In this document: positions 1 through 6,041 of the stretch, in pieces
Layout: each line of letters starts with the position of its first letter
How positions within the stretch are numbered: the stretch's first letter is position 1
Origin: Candidatus Hydrogenedens terephthalaticus JGI OTU-1
Lineage (GTDB): Bacteria > Hydrogenedentota > Hydrogenedentia > Hydrogenedentales > Hydrogenedentaceae
Length of the DNA stretch: 7,446 bases
Assembly (NCBI GenBank): GCA_000493945.1
Contig: AWNW01000078.1
Coordinates: 1-7,446, forward strand
Direction of reading: 5' to 3'
Program-made: the position numbers and the translations under genes
Notes under the pieces: generated by a model
Databases searched by the model: none
Told to the model about the DNA's origin: nothing
What the model saw: only the letters and a program-made list of their open reading frames with translations

Positions 1-192
1 TGGAATTTAAGCTCAAAAAGGCTAACCTTGAAGCATCACCGCAAAAAATTCAAGAAGTCTTGAATTCTATGAATTTTGCGGAAGTTAAGATAGAAAAAAG
101 TAAGTTTCTTATCAAAACCAAATTTGATAGTTTGGGTAATAAGATATTAAGGTTATTACATATAAAATCACCTAAAAATCTTACCCCAACTA

Positions 193-203
193 GTGTCACG
201 TCA
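193..203 (+). repeat. Left terminal inverted repeat of the IS630 element
   Basis: GTGTCACGTCA is identical to the reverse complement of 1395-1405 and abuts the TA at 191-192. The last three bases (201-203) also encode the TGA stop of the transposase on the minus strand, so the coding region runs into the element's terminus. Confidence 0.9.
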
Positions 204-896
204 CATTTCATACGTCGGATAGAGACGTTTTAGTTTTATCCGAGCTTTACTTGTTGTAAATTGCCAATTGATTTTTGCATTCAGGTTATTCCGATGATTC
301 TGCCAGGCCTCAGTCTCTCTTCTGATTACTGAAATATTATCAATTCTTCTGTTTAGACATTGTCCAGTAAGAACATTAAGTTCTATTTCTGCCATATTCA
401 GCCAGCTTCCATGTTTCGGCGTATATACAAACTCAAACCTGTCCCATAATGCTTTTGCTTCTTCAGGCGAAAAGGTCTCGTACAAAGATCCTGGTTTATG
501 TGTGCTAAAATTATCCATTACCAGGGTAATCTTCTCTGCGTTTTTGTATGTTTGTGCAATTTCCTTTACAAAAAACGCCCAATCACGCTTGGTTTTTCTT
601 CCGGTAATCTTGACCAATCGTTTGCCAGCCAAAGGCTCACTCATAAGGAAGATATTGCACACTCCGCCTCGCTCATATTCATAGTCATATCTAACCGGAT
701 AACCCGGGATGGCGGCTATCATCTGGCGTGTCTCTTTTATTAACTGTTTAGGTGATTCATCCATACAAACTACCGGGGAGTTAGTATCATACGGACGCTT
801 ATATACCTCAAGGACTTTTTCCATATGGGCAACAAAATTGCCATTTTGCTTAGGGGGAATCACCCACTGCTGCTTTCTCCATGGCTTAATTTCGTT
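201..896 (-). CDS. IS630 transposase, catalytic DDE part (orfB, reached by -1 frameshift)
   Basis: Joined to orfA by a -1 slip at the A8 run, the sequence reads RRVLKK-NEIKPWRKQQWVIPPKQNG, the usual inter-domain sequence of this IS630 group. The full fusion is 377 aa, a normal family length. The DDE catalytic core (the fold known as DDE_3) is complete in fusion numbering: D192 in CMDE, D274 in VMDNFSTH and E316 in LNMAEIEL, with the hallmark YTPKHGSWLNMAE before the last acidic residue. A GTG at 863-861 could start this frame alone, but no convincing ribosome binding site precedes it and the product would lack the DNA-binding half. The stop lies inside the left inverted repeat. The catalytic residues suggest an active enzyme, provided frameshifting or polymerase slippage occurs. 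Confidence 0.87.
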   Translation of the reverse strand, partial: NEIKPWRKQQWVIPPKQNGNFVAHMEKVLEVYKRPYDTNSPVVCMDESPKQLIKETRQMIAAIPGYPVRYDYEYERGGVCNIFLMSEPLAGKRLVKITGRKTKRDWAFFVKEIAQTYKNAEKITLVMDNFSTHKPGSLYETFSPEEAKALWDRFEFVYTPKHGSWLNMAEIELNVLTGQCLNRRIDNISVIRRETEAWQNHRNNLNAKINWQFTTSKARIKLKRLYPTYEM

Positions 897-1333
897 TTTT
901 TTAACACGCGACGAATCGTTTCATGTGAAATGCTTTCTACATAATTTAGCTCAACCGCTTTGTCTGCCAGCAAGCGCAAGGACCATCTGGCAAAACCGGA
1001 TGGGGGTTCACTACAACTTAAGGCTACCAGATGAGCCTCAAAGTCTCCGTCAGCCTTCTTAGTATAAATACGCTGCCCCTTGTGACCATTCAACGCTGTC
1101 TCAATGCTCTCTTCAACAAAACGTTTCTTTACACGATCAATTTTTCTCAAGCTGATATTTAACACGGTTGCAATCTCTTCGTTTTTCAATCTACTCTTCT
1201 GAAATTTGCCCTCATCACAATTCAGAAGAATCAAGGCATTTAAGACCTTCTGTGAGCGGTGGCTTCCCTTGGATGTAATAGACATTAACTCTTCCCGTTC
1301 TTCTCTTGATAGTGTTACTTTGTACTTCTTCAT
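860..1333 (-). CDS. IS630 transposase, N-terminal DNA-binding part (orfA)
   Basis: This frame encodes 157 aa starting MKKYKVTLSREEREEL. It contains the two helix-turn-helix-like segments usual at the N-terminus of IS630 transposases: roughly residues 50-75 (NEEIATVLNISLRKIDRVKKRF) and 114-146 (ARWSLRLLADKAVEL ... ISHETIRRVLKK). These would recognise the element's terminal repeats. It has no catalytic residues. After residue 146 the frame runs off into TKLSHGESSSG, which does not fit the family, and stops at 862-860. The family continuation lies in the -1 frame from the A8 run at 895-902. Alone, this product could act as a repressor or inhibitor of transposition, as short frameshift products of some other IS families do; that role is inferred. 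The good ribosome binding site and promoter upstream support expression. Confidence 0.85.
   Translation of the reverse strand: MKKYKVTLSREEREELMSITSKGSHRSQKVLNALILLNCDEGKFQKSRLKNEEIATVLNISLRKIDRVKKRFVEESIETALNGHKGQRIYTKKADGDFEAHLVALSCSEPPSGFARWSLRLLADKAVELNYVESISHETIRRVLKKTKLSHGESSSG
895..902 (-). promoter_or_regulatory. Probable -1 frameshift (slippery) site in the IS630 transposase
   Basis: On the minus strand orfA reads TTA AAA AAA ACG, which contains the heptamer A AAA AAA in the correct phase for tandem -1 slippage. Reading on in the -1 frame gives AAC GAA ATT AAG CCA TGG (NEIKPW), the family sequence, so the frame change maps precisely to this run. Slippage by RNA polymerase, adding one A to the transcript, would give the same result. 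I see no strong stimulatory hairpin at the usual distance downstream. An inactivating one-base deletion is the alternative. Confidence 0.7.
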
Positions 1334-1337
1334 GGTA

Positions 1338-1343
1338 TCCTCC
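1338..1343 (-). promoter_or_regulatory. Ribosome binding site that fixes the IS630 orfA start
   Basis: GGAGGA on the minus strand lies 4 nt before the ATG at 1333-1331. The same frame stays open up to a GTG at 1405 inside the inverted repeat, but no ribosome binding site precedes that codon. The ATG is therefore preferred. Confidence 0.75.
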
Positions 1344-1362
1344 AATAGTTTTATTGAAGGAT

Positions 1363-1391
1363 AGTATATACCAATCAAAGCGACATTGCAA
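1363..1391 (-). promoter_or_regulatory. Probable sigma-70-type promoter of the IS630 transposase
   Basis: Reading the minus strand, TTGCAA (1391-1386) is followed after 17 nt by TATACT (1368-1363). The -10 box matches consensus at 5 of 6 positions and the -35 box at 4 of 6. It lies just inside the right inverted repeat and about 30 nt upstream of the transposase start, which is the expected arrangement. Confidence 0.55.
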
Positions 1392-1394
1392 GTA

Positions 1395-1405
1395 TGACGT
1401 GACAC
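1395..1405 (-). repeat. Right terminal inverted repeat of the IS630 element
   Basis: TGACGTGACAC is the exact inverse of 193-203 and is followed by the duplicated TA at 1406-1407. The transposase promoter lies immediately inside this end. Confidence 0.9.
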
Positions 1406-1424
1406 TAGTGAACTTTCTTTGTAG

Positions 1425-1516
1425 AATTAAAAAATGTAGTCTAAGAATGCGCATTTTCATTTTTATATTTGTTGATAAATAAGGGTTTTTGGAAGATTAA
1501 CTGTCAAAGTCGGGTG
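1425..1516. mobile_element. Probable terminal segment of the IS1634/IS4-like element, up to its junction with the intron
   Basis: This AT-rich stretch follows the reconstructed transposase stop. It ends in a less AT-rich sequence (TTAACTGTCAAAGTCGGG, 1498-1515) that I read as the likely inverted-repeat end of the element. The group II intron gene on the other strand runs into the same stretch, and its last residues look unlike a normal maturase tail. The exact junction, somewhere around 1510-1525, is inferred because the other end of the element is outside the window. Confidence 0.4.
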
Positions 1517-2785
1517 AACAGTGATTTTAGGAATAGGTAGAGGGTAGCGTTTTAAGAATAAGCTAAACTTATTCCAGTCAAAGCTCCTCTTCTGACTCCT
1601 CCTATTCATCCACTTAAACAGTAGTTTAACCACTTCTGTCCTGAAACCTACTAAGGCTTTAGTATTATCCGTTATTCCGTAATAGCGGTAATACCCGAGT
1701 AATTTAATAGTAAGCTTCTGCATTATGATTTTAGTTTTCGTATTCCTATTAACTTTCAACCATTCTTTACAGCGTTTAAGGCTTGCCGTGAACTTCTTTC
1801 TTGAGGTCTTCCTCTTTACCCGAAACTTGCCCTTCTTGCTTTTGCCAGCATAATGTGTAAAACCTAAGAAATCGAAAGTTAATGGCTTTGCTCTATCCCG
1901 GCTGTCTTTACCAAAAGGAATTATCTTGCTTTTATCTTCAGCCAATTCCAGATTAAACTCTTTTAGTCTTTCTGTTAAGTCCTGATAGAATCTATGGGCT
2001 TCTTCCGGATATTGAAAACAACAGATGAAATCATCGGCATAACGTATCAGATACGCTGAACCTTTACATCCTTCTCTTATTCTTTCTTTAAACCATAAAT
2101 CCAGTACGTAATGTAAGTAGATATTAGCCAATAGAGGAGATATTATTCCTCCTTGAGGAGTTCCTTCTGAGGTAGGAAGAAGACTGCCTTCTTCCGTCAC
2201 CCCTGCCTTTAAGAATTTTACTACCAGTCGGTTTATCTTGGGGTCGGCTATTCTAATCGATAGAAACTCCATTAACCTCCTATGGTCTAAGTGTTCGAAA
2301 AATCCCTTTATATCCACATCTAGTACAGTTGTTACCCCTTTCTTCTCTATGATGTAATTTAGTGCTTTTAAGGCTTTATGACACCCCAGATGAGGTCTGA
2401 ACCCGTAAGAACAATTTAAGAAATCCTGTTCGTAGACGGCTTCCAGTATCTCCTTTAGGGTAAACTGTACCAGTTTGTCCTCGTAGGCCGGTATGCCTAG
2501 TGGCCTGGTCTTATTAGTACCTGTTTTGAAGATGTATCTTCTTAAGACTGGCTGAGGCCTGTAAGCGTTTCTTTTCATTCTGGTTACCAGGTCTTTGACA
2601 TTCTCTTTTAGGTTCTCTTCGTATTTGTCTTTAGTTACCTTGTCTATACCGGGTACTTTGTTAGCCTTCATTTTCCTGTGAGCCTGGATGAGCGATTCTT
2701 CATTAATCAAGTGTACCAAAGATGTAAATTTTTCTTCCGGTCTTTCTTTAGCTATTTCTGCTATCCTTTCCAGTTTTGTTTGCAT
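1463..2785 (-). CDS. ltrA: Group II intron reverse transcriptase/maturase (tail probably chimeric)
   Basis: The 440-aa product copies the intron RNA into DNA and helps it fold. Reverse transcriptase blocks appear in order: RPLGIP (residues 95-99), the catalytic DVDIKGFFEHLDH (156-168), GTPQGGIISPLLANIYLHYV (208-227), the active-site YADDF (249-253) and FDFLGFTH (304-311). A maturase (X) domain covers about 330-420, with GYYRYYGITDN and WMNRRSQKRSF. There is no C-terminal zinc/HNH endonuclease domain, so retrohoming would depend on exposed or replicating target DNA. The start is supported by GAGAGGAG upstream. After KITV (about residue 423) the sequence HPTLTVNLPKTLIYQQI looks foreign and appears to be encoded by the end of the adjoining IS, so the native C-terminus was probably replaced. 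The reverse transcriptase core looks intact. Confidence 0.93.
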   Translation of the reverse strand: MQTKLERIAEIAKERPEEKFTSLVHLINEESLIQAHRKMKANKVPGIDKVTKDKYEENLKENVKDLVTRMKRNAYRPQPVLRRYIFKTGTNKTRPLGIPAYEDKLVQFTLKEILEAVYEQDFLNCSYGFRPHLGCHKALKALNYIIEKKGVTTVLDVDIKGFFEHLDHRRLMEFLSIRIADPKINRLVVKFLKAGVTEEGSLLPTSEGTPQGGIISPLLANIYLHYVLDLWFKERIREGCKGSAYLIRYADDFICCFQYPEEAHRFYQDLTERLKEFNLELAEDKSKIIPFGKDSRDRAKPLTFDFLGFTHYAGKSKKGKFRVKRKTSRKKFTASLKRCKEWLKVNRNTKTKIIMQKLTIKLLGYYRYYGITDNTKALVGFRTEVVKLLFKWMNRRSQKRSFDWNKFSLFLKRYPLPIPKITVHPTLTVNLPKTLIYQQI

Positions 2786-3290
2786 TCGTACTCCTCTCTG
2801 AGTGGGTAAATGTTTCCCTGTAAAAGGGCGATAATATGTTACAGCCTTCCCTCTGTAGGAGTTACCCTACTTCAACGGTACTATACTGTAATCCGACTCC
2901 CTACCTGCCATCTGGCTTCCTTGCTTTATTATCACTTGTTCTGCCATACTCACAGTATCCTCTGCAAGAACAGATAGGGTCTCCCCAGTTGCCGTATCAT
3001 ACCTGTGTGTAACATGCCAAGGTCATAGACCCCGGGGAAGCATTAATAATCTTACCAGAGCGATTATTAAACTATAGCTTTCTGTGTCAGTCACCACATC
3101 AGCCTTCCCAATTTTCTGGTTCTTACGGGGCTCAATCCCTTCAACGTGCGCTTTCGGCCTGCTACCTTGTTTGCCTACGCTTAAAGATAGTAGTTACCTA
3201 CTATCCTCCAAAGCTAACTACTGGCGGTTGGTTAGACCTTACCAGACGGGATTCCCACCCGTTATATGATACGACCTTGCTAGGCCGCAC
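2786..3290 (-). ncRNA. Group II intron ribozyme, 5' domains (I-III and start of IV)
   Basis: This 505-nt stretch without a gene begins with GTGCGGCC at 3290. It contains recognisable intron sequence, including a conserved-looking block CCGTTGAAGTAGGGTAACTC just before the maturase leader. Two strong stems are visible. One has an 8-bp perfect stem closed by a GUAA (GNRA-type) tetraloop (3186-3205). The other has a 9-bp stem with a 10-nt loop (3043-3051 with 3062-3070). GNRA loops make tertiary contacts in these ribozymes. I did not attempt a full domain assignment. The maturase gene starts at the end of this stretch, as expected for a gene inside domain IV. Confidence 0.8.
2791..2798 (-). promoter_or_regulatory. 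Ribosome binding site of the intron-encoded maturase
   Basis: GAGAGGAG on the minus strand lies 5 nt upstream of the ATG at 2785-2783 and supports that start. Confidence 0.65.
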
Positions 3291-3312
3291 AACCAATAAA
3301 CCAATAAATTTT

Positions 3313-3326
3313 GTATCGAGTATATA
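3313..3326 (+). repeat. Two heptamer units inverted relative to 3377-3404
   Basis: GTATCGA followed by GTATATA. The 11-mer GTATCGAGTAT (3313-3323) is the exact reverse complement of 3394-3404, so the terminator is flanked by an outer inverted repeat. Confidence 0.6.
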
Positions 3327-3329
3327 GTA

Positions 3330-3370
3330 AAAAAATAAGGGGTAGACCTGATGTCTACCCCTTATTTTTT
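3330..3370 (-). terminator. Bidirectional intrinsic terminator after the LysM gene
   Basis: A perfect 18-bp inverted repeat (3330-3347 with 3353-3370) has a 5-nt loop, CTGAT. The GC-rich core is GGGGTAGAC/GTCTACCCC, with an A-tract on one side and a T-tract on the other, so it can work in both directions. On the minus strand it lies about 40 nt after the stop of the LysM gene and is followed by a 7-T run. It probably ends that transcript and shields the host genes from transcription coming from the mobile zone. Confidence 0.9.
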
Positions 3371-3376
3371 CTTCAC

Positions 3377-3404
3377 GCGATACGCAATACGTGATACTCG
3401 ATAC
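3377..3404 (-). repeat. Four tandem degenerate GTATCGN heptamers
   Basis: Read on the minus strand, four consecutive 7-mers occur: GTATCGA, GTATCAC, GTATTGC and GTATCGC. They lie between the LysM gene stop and the terminator. A related pair occurs in opposite orientation on the other side of the terminator (3313-3326). Phase and spacing are exact, so this is a real short tandem array. Confidence 0.65.
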
Positions 3405-3411
3405 TGTATTA

Positions 3412-4839
3412 TTATTCTTTAGGAATAGTAAATCTCTGATAAGGATAGATCATGCTAGGATTTTTTATTATATCTCTGTTTGCTTCAAAAATTCTTATCC
3501 ATTTTTCTCCTGTACTATAAAATCTTTCAGCAATATTCCAGAGTGAGTCTCCCTTCTCTACCTCATAATAATCTGGTATGTTCTTTTTTATTGCCTCTGC
3601 TAATTTAGCCTCTATTATACCCTTGCCTTCTTTTAATAAAGCTAATCTATCAGCATATTCTGCTTCTTTCTCTTTTCCTTCTTGAGCCATCTGTTCTTGT
3701 ATTTCTTTAACAAGAACTTCATATCCTTTTATACTTTCAGATAATTCTACCATTATTTTATCTTTGTCGGAAATAACTTTTTCTGAATCTTCTTTTTGTT
3801 GTTTAAGGAGCGCGATGGTATTCTCTCTTTCTGAAAGAAGCTCTTGAGAAGTTTTTAATTGAGCCTCAAGTTTGCTTTTCTCTTCCGATAATAAGGATAA
3901 TTTATTAGAATATTCTGTCCCTTTTTCTATTTCTTTTTCTTTTTCTTGTGCCATCTGATCGCTTATTTCCTTAACCTGATTTTCATATCCTTTTATATTT
4001 TCGGATAATTCTGCAATTGTTTTATCTTTTTCAACAATATTTTTCTCTGATTCTTCATTTTGCTGCTTGATAAGTACAATAGTATCTTCTTTTTCTGATA
4101 GAAGGTCCTGGTAAATTTTAAGTTGAGTCTCAAGTTTGCTTTTCTCTTCCGTTAATGCAGATAATTCTGCCACATAATTTTTTTCTCCTTCAATTTCTTG
4201 TTGAACCAACTTTTCTTTCACTTCATTAATTTGATTATTGCAATCCTCTAATTTACTGACAAGTTCCTCTTTCTCTTGATCTTTAGTTTGCGAGATCCCT
4301 TCCTGTTCAATCAATAAAGCTTCAAGCTTTCCTTTTTCCTCCATTAATTCTGATAATCTATCAGCATATTCTTTCTCTAAATCTTCCTCTCCTTTTGCTA
4401 AACTTGCTTCTAGTTCTTCAATCTGTTTTTCCTTTTCTTGTATATTTTCTTTCAGTTCGGAAATAACTTCATCTTTCGAAAGGGAAATCTGTTCAGATTC
4501 TTCTTTTTGCTTCTCAATGGTTTTAATTGTTTCTTCTTTTTCGGTTAACAAAGCTTCAAATTTTCCTTTTTCCTCCATTAATTCTGATAATTTATCAACA
4601 TATTCTGTCGCTAAATCTTCCTCTCCTTTTGCTAAATTTGCTTCTAGTTCTTCAATCTGTTTTTCCTTTTCTTGTATATTTTCTTTCAGTTCTAAAACAA
4701 GTGTGTCATTACTTTCCAGTTTAAGATTTTTTTCTTCTACTTCTTTCTTTACTTGATTGGATTGATCATAAGTATAAATACCAAAACCGCCAACAATTAA
4801 TAAAAGTACAATAAATAAAACAATTAAATTTTTTGACAT
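3412..4839 (-). CDS. Membrane-anchored coiled-coil protein with C-terminal LysM domain
   Basis: The 475-aa product has three parts. Residues 5-22 (LIVLFIVLLLIVGGFGIY) form a hydrophobic signal anchor after a short MSKN start. Residues about 27-415 are a long charged coiled coil rich in Glu, Lys, Leu and Gln. It is made of about four and a half related units of roughly 70-88 residues, each with a core like YADRLSELMEEKGKLEAL. Residues 424-473 are a LysM domain (YYEVEKGDSLWNIAERFY ... NPSMIYPYQRFTIP), which in known cases binds peptidoglycan or related glycans. The likely arrangement is one membrane anchor, an extended rod and a wall-binding tip, consistent with a spacer or envelope-tethering role. 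No enzymatic domain is present, and the precise role is unknown. The start is fixed by an excellent AAAGGAGGT. The gene lies 181 nt after the sugar kinase and ends before a strong terminator. Confidence 0.9.
   Translation of the reverse strand: MSKNLIVLFIVLLLIVGGFGIYTYDQSNQVKKEVEEKNLKLESNDTLVLELKENIQEKEKQIEELEANLAKGEEDLATEYVDKLSELMEEKGKFEALLTEKEETIKTIEKQKEESEQISLSKDEVISELKENIQEKEKQIEELEASLAKGEEDLEKEYADRLSELMEEKGKLEALLIEQEGISQTKDQEKEELVSKLEDCNNQINEVKEKLVQQEIEGEKNYVAELSALTEEKSKLETQLKIYQDLLSEKEDTIVLIKQQNEESEKNIVEKDKTIAELSENIKGYENQVKEISDQMAQEKEKEIEKGTEYSNKLSLLSEEKSKLEAQLKTSQELLSERENTIALLKQQKEDSEKVISDKDKIMVELSESIKGYEVLVKEIQEQMAQEGKEKEAEYADRLALLKEGKGIIEAKLAEAIKKNIPDYYEVEKGDSLWNIAERFYSTGEKWIRIFEANRDIIKNPSMIYPYQRFTIPKE
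4321..4458 (-). repeat. Internal DNA repeat of the LysM gene, copy 2 in coding order
   Basis: This 138-bp segment matches 4555-4692 with 7 differences (about 95% identity) at an offset of 234 bp, exactly 78 codons. It encodes residues about 129-174 of the coiled coil. Weaker similarity continues for some bases beyond the segment. Confidence 0.85.
4555..4692 (-). repeat. Internal DNA repeat of the LysM gene, copy 1 in coding order
   Basis: Partner of 4321-4458, encoding residues about 51-96 (LKENIQEKEKQIEELEANLA and onward). The in-frame 234-bp offset and high DNA identity point to a recent tandem duplication, while the downstream coiled-coil units are much more diverged. Confidence 0.85.
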
Positions 4840-5020
4840 TTTTACCTCCTTTACTTTAAATTTTTACTTATATTACTATAATTCGATAAAAATTTAAAAA
4901 ATCCTCTTTTATAAATAAAAAATATTTATTTTTTTTCAATTATTTGTATTAACTTTAATTTTTTTACCTTAATCTATTCTTTATCGTAAAACTTGTATCT
5001 ATATTTCCAAAAAGGTTAAC
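4840..5020 (-). promoter_or_regulatory. AT-rich intergenic region, probable LysM promoter area
   Basis: This 181-nt gap between the sugar kinase stop and the LysM start is extremely AT-rich. I see no convincing terminator for the upstream operon. Weak promoter-like pairs exist on the minus strand, for example TTGAAA followed about 18 nt later by TTTATA, but in such AT-rich DNA they are not decisive. The length of the gap, compared with the 16-nt and overlapping junctions upstream, suggests that the LysM gene has its own promoter. Confidence 0.35.
4844..4852 (-). promoter_or_regulatory. Strong ribosome binding site of the LysM gene
   Basis: AAAGGAGGT on the minus strand, with a short A-rich spacer before the ATG at 4839-4837. 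It matches the anti-Shine-Dalgarno sequence almost fully and suggests efficient translation. Confidence 0.85.
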
Positions 5021-6025
5021 TTAGTAGGAACGGTTTACAGGAATCCATAAGAGAGCTGCTGCCCCGAGAACCCCCGCATTTCCTCCTAACTCTCCAATAA
5101 CAATTTTAAGAGATTTATAATTGGAATAAAATGCTCTCTTTTTTACTTCCTCTTTAAGAGGGATAAGAAGTTTATCACCTTCATTAGTTATTCCTCCCAC
5201 CAGTACTACCATTTCAGGATTCAATATATTGGTGATATTGGCAATAGCTATTCCCAAATAAGATATGGCCTCTTTAACTATATCTTTAGTCAATTTATCC
5301 CCTTTGCGGGCAGTTTCAAAAATTGATTTTAATCTAATCGAGTCAAGCAACTCGTCATCACTATCAAAGTTTAAAAAATCACTCTTTATCCCCTCTTTTA
5401 TTCTACTTTTTATTCTATTTTTAATCCCGGTAGCCGAAGAAAAAGCTTCCAAACACCCATAGTTGCCACAATTACAACGAGGACCATCTTTATTTACAGT
5501 CATATGTCCTAACTCTCCTGCACCACAATTATTACCATGATATATCTTTCCGTCAATAATTATTCCACCGCCAATCCCGGTTCCCAGGGTAAAGCATACT
5601 AAATTATTTATCCCTTGACCTGCTCCAAAACACCTTTCCCCCCAGGCAGCTGCATTAGCATCGTTTTCTAAAACAATTTTCATATTAAATTCATCTTCCA
5701 ATATTTTCTTTAAAGGAATATCTCTCCATCCGGGAAGGTTAGGAGCAAAATTGATAATCCCTCTTTTAATATCGAGAGGACCAGGTGCTCCAATTCCTAT
5801 TCCTATTATATCATCAGGAGTTATGGTAGATTGAGCAATATTCTTATGGATAGCCTCTATTATTCTTTTAACAGTAGCTTCTTTACCCTTTTCGGCCAAA
5901 GTTGGAACTTTTAAGCGGCTTACAATCTTCCCCTGGTAATTCACTATTGCACTCACAATATTTGTTCCACCCAAATCAACGCCAATAGAATATTTCTTTT
6001 CTAAATTTTTTTTATCTACCATCAT
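5021..6025 (-). CDS. ROK-family sugar kinase, probably glucokinase
   Basis: The 334-aa product would phosphorylate a hexose, most likely glucose, with ATP in the cytoplasm. The ATP-binding phosphate loop is DLGGT (residues 17-21). The sugar-binding and catalytic block is ENDANAAAWGE (120-130), with D122 as the likely general base. TLGTGIGGG (147-155) and GAGELGH (168-174) follow. The ROK zinc signature CNCGNYGCLEA (184-194) is complete, with H174 and Cys 184, 186 and 191 as ligands. There is no N-terminal helix-turn-helix, so this is a kinase rather than a ROK repressor. Two adjacent ATGs begin the gene (6025 and 6022), with a GGAAGG-like site upstream. It starts 16 nt after the glycosyltransferase stop and is probably cotranscribed with it. 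Other hexoses, such as mannose, fructose or N-acetyl sugars, cannot be excluded. Confidence 0.92.
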   Translation of the reverse strand: MMVDKKNLEKKYSIGVDLGGTNIVSAIVNYQGKIVSRLKVPTLAEKGKEATVKRIIEAIHKNIAQSTITPDDIIGIGIGAPGPLDIKRGIINFAPNLPGWRDIPLKKILEDEFNMKIVLENDANAAAWGERCFGAGQGINNLVCFTLGTGIGGGIIIDGKIYHGNNCGAGELGHMTVNKDGPRCNCGNYGCLEAFSSATGIKNRIKSRIKEGIKSDFLNFDSDDELLDSIRLKSIFETARKGDKLTKDIVKEAISYLGIAIANITNILNPEMVVLVGGITNEGDKLLIPLKEEVKKRAFYSNYKSLKIVIGELGGNAGVLGAAALLWIPVNRSY

Positions 6026-6041
6026 ATATATTGCCTTCCCA

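Larger units (their letters stand above)
193..1405 (-). mobile_element. Complete IS630-family insertion sequence
   Basis: The 1213-bp element is bounded by perfect 11-bp inverted repeats (GTGTCACGTCA at the left; its complement at 1395-1405). Beyond these, partial matching continues to about position 25, with 19 of 25 bases matching. It is flanked by TA dinucleotides at 191-192 and 1406-1407, the two-base target duplication typical of the IS630/Tc1 superfamily. It carries one minus-strand transposase gene in two frames. It sits inside another element's transposase gene and is therefore the youngest insertion here. Its intact ends, and the restored host frame on removal, argue for a recent event. 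Confidence 0.92.
3..1424 (+). pseudogene. C-terminal part of a transposase-like gene, split by the IS630 insertion
   Basis: An open frame enters from the left edge and reads through 3-192 as a basic, Lys/Ile-rich C-terminal region (it begins EFKLKKANLEASPQKIQEVL and contains FLIKTKFDSLGNKILRLLHI). At 191-192 it meets the TA target of the IS630 element and, reading into that element, stops at 231-233 after an unrelated tail. If 193-1405 and one TA copy are removed, the frame continues through 1408-1421 and stops at the TAG at 1422-1424, ending LTPTSELSL. This is direct evidence that the gene was continuous before the insertion. The composition, and its position next to a truncated intron, suggest the end of an IS1634/IS4-like transposase. 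That family is assigned from memory, and the catalytic part lies outside the window. The insertion changes only the last few residues, so some function may survive. Confidence 0.6.
1463..3290 (-). mobile_element. Group II intron, 5' end intact and 3' end missing
   Basis: The minus strand shows the canonical 5' boundary GTGCG (3290-3286), about 500 nt of structured ribozyme sequence and an intron-encoded reverse transcriptase/maturase. After the gene there is no domain V (an approximately 34-nt hairpin with an AGC...GTT base) and no domain VI with a bulged A. Only about 40 nt separate the gene's stop from the neighbouring IS gene. The true intron sequence probably ends near 1517-1525, where the IS1634/IS4-like element begins. 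The missing 3' domains may lie beyond the left edge of the window, on the far side of that element. As it stands, this copy could not self-splice. Confidence 0.85.

Noticed and set aside
498..1062. Plus-strand open frames across the IS630 element
   Set aside because: They lie antisense to the transposase, have no ribosome binding sites and show no recognisable protein sequence.
1334..1405. Longer transposase start at the GTG inside the right inverted repeat
   Set aside because: There is no ribosome binding site, the extra 24 residues do not fit the family, and a promoter and GGAGGA site lie within this stretch.
3084..3269. Plus-strand open frame of 61 codons in the intron 5' region
   Set aside because: It overlaps structured ribozyme sequence on the opposite strand and shows no protein-like features.
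4321..4692. Repeated segments considered as a CRISPR or satellite array
   Set aside because: The repeats are in frame with a protein, encode coiled-coil units and lack the short-repeat/unique-spacer pattern.
4517..4756. Plus-strand Ser/Phe-rich open frames opposite the LysM gene
   Set aside because: The composition is simply the antisense of Glu/Lys-rich coiled-coil codons, and the strong repeats explain the long frames.
5265..5462. Plus-strand open frame opposite the ROK kinase, and a similar one at 6292-6492
   Set aside because: Both are antisense to well-supported genes with clear motifs and have no start signals.
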